Program-made: the position numbers and the translations under genes
Part shown: in pieces, positions 5,043 through 5,503 of the stretch
Layout of the letters: the number at the start of each line of letters is the position of its first letter
How positions within the stretch are numbered: the first letter of the stretch is position 1
Notes under the pieces: generated by a model
Told to the model about the DNA's origin: nothing
The model's database searches: none
What the model saw: the letters and a program-made list of their open reading frames with translations, nothing else
NCBI GenBank assembly: GCA_030066455.1
Contig: JASJBQ010000317.1
Coordinates: 1-5,503 of the forward strand
Length of the DNA: 5,503 nucleotides
Direction: 5' to 3'
Source: Desulfobacterales bacterium
GTDB taxonomy: Bacteria; Desulfobacterota; Desulfobacteria; Desulfobacterales; UBA5852

Positions 5043-5393
5043 ATGTCTATTATCGTTATTGTCCTGCATGTCATCGTCTGCATCGCACTGATCATGATCG
5101 TGCTGTTGCAGACCGGAAAAGGCGCCGACATGGGCGCGGCCTTCGGGGGCGGCTCCAGCCAGACCCTTTTCGGCAGCACCGGCGCCAGTACGTTTCTGGG
5201 CAAGGCCACCACGGTGGCGGCCGTCATCTTCATGCTGACCTCCCTGACCCTGGCCTACATGTCCGGCGGGCAGACCAGCCAGTCACTGATGGATGATGCC
5301 TCGACCCCAGTGGAGCAACCGGCGGCGGCCCCTGAAACCAGCGCCGACAGTGCAGATAAAACCGCGCCGGCAGCTCCGGCCGAAAACAATTAG
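5043..5393 (+). CDS. secG: Protein translocase subunit SecG
   Basis: Inner-membrane accessory subunit of the SecYEG channel that assists SecA-driven protein export. The 116-residue product has two hydrophobic segments, about residues 3-22 (IIVIVLHVIVCIALIMIVLL) and 55-73, joined by the hallmark SecG loop QTGKGADMGAAFGGGSSQTLFGS (23-45). After the second segment comes a polar tail rich in Ala, Pro, Asp and Glu (about 80-116), which is common in SecG proteins and poorly conserved. The ATG at 5043 directly precedes the first hydrophobic segment; no clear Shine-Dalgarno is visible. The neighbours fit: tpiA-secG pairs are widespread in bacteria, and a tRNA-Leu gene begins 21 bases downstream. Confidence 0.96.
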   Translation: MSIIVIVLHVIVCIALIMIVLLQTGKGADMGAAFGGGSSQTLFGSTGASTFLGKATTVAAVIFMLTSLTLAYMSGGQTSQSLMDDASTPVEQPAAAPETSADSADKTAPAAPAENN

Positions 5394-5414
5394 CCGCGCA
5401 GTATCCGCTTTCGT

Positions 5415-5501
5415 GCCGAAGTGGTGGAATTTGGTAGACACGCTATCTTGAGGGGGTAGTGGCCTACGGCCGTGCCGGTTCAAGTCCGGCCTTCGGCACC
5501 A
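5415..5501 (+). tRNA. tRNA-Leu (anticodon GAG)
   Basis: All arms of a class II tRNA can be folded by eye over 87 bases. The acceptor stem GCCGAAG (5415-5421) pairs perfectly with CTTCGGC (5491-5497). The anticodon stem CTATC/GGTAG (5443-5447, 5455-5459) encloses loop TTGAGGG, giving anticodon GAG at 5450-5452, which reads the leucine codons CUC and CUU. The long variable arm, GGCC-TAC-GGCC (5461-5471), is diagnostic of Leu/Ser/Tyr tRNAs. The T stem GCCGG/CCGGC encloses TTCAAGT, and the D arm carries TTGGTAGA. Discriminator A and the CCA end (5498-5501) are encoded. E. coli has the same isoacceptor (leuU) directly after secG. No promoter or terminator is seen between secG and the tRNA, so co-transcription and processing are likely. 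Confidence 0.97.
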
Positions 5502-5503
5502 TA

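Noticed and set aside
1..5503. CRISPR array, insertion sequence, toxin-antitoxin, phage or defence genes
   Set aside because: No spaced direct repeats, transposase motifs or terminal inverted repeats were seen. Every long plus-strand frame belongs to a known housekeeping or regulatory family. The tRNA end could be an integration site, but only two bases follow it in the window.

Overview
The window is a GC-rich, densely packed, single-strand chromosomal segment of ordinary housekeeping and regulatory genes. All eight recognisable protein genes and one tRNA lie on the + strand. The gene order, the long-form ribosome hibernation factor and the protein sequences suggest a Gram-negative bacterium, most likely a sulfate-reducing-type Desulfobacterota (former Deltaproteobacteria; Desulfobacterales-like). 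That assignment is inference from gene order and sequence style, not from a database search.

Left block (1-2045): the 3' part of hpf (long form, 5' end outside the window), then ptsN (nitrogen-type PTS EIIA) and rapZ (P-loop RNA-binding adaptor/nucleotidase). This is the conserved neighbourhood that usually follows rpoN, so rpoN is probably just upstream. An hprK gene, often found here in related bacteria, is not present between ptsN and rapZ. The two spacers in this block (478-569 and 1029-1136) hold perfect or near-perfect small hairpins but no gene.

Spacer 2046-2329: no convincing gene, but the best regulatory signal of the window. A -35-like TTGTCA and a -10-like TATCAT are separated by exactly 17 bases, and that spacer is filled by a perfect 18-bp palindrome (2152-2169). 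This looks like an operator-controlled promoter for everything downstream, although a weak terminator is an alternative reading. A leader of about 150 bases follows.

Right block (2330-5501): a mannose-family EIIA domain protein, rimI (ribosomal protein S18 alanine N-acetyltransferase), gap (glyceraldehyde-3-phosphate dehydrogenase, NAD-type), tpiA (triosephosphate isomerase), secG (preprotein translocase subunit) and a complete tRNA-Leu(GAG) with encoded CCA. Gaps between these genes are a 1-base overlap, 9, 42, 17 and 21 bases, with no terminator seen, so they probably form one transcription unit. Gap and TpiA catalyse neighbouring steps of lower glycolysis. PtsN, RapZ and the EIIA-Man protein suggest regulatory PTS phosphorylation rather than sugar transport, since no permease is present.

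I found no mobile element, CRISPR array, toxin-antitoxin pair, defence system or clearly undescribed system. The points worth a second look are the palindrome-filled promoter, a nine-G tract inside ptsN, the missing hprK, the RapZ C-terminal tail, the spacer hairpins and a rare-codon patch inside tpiA.
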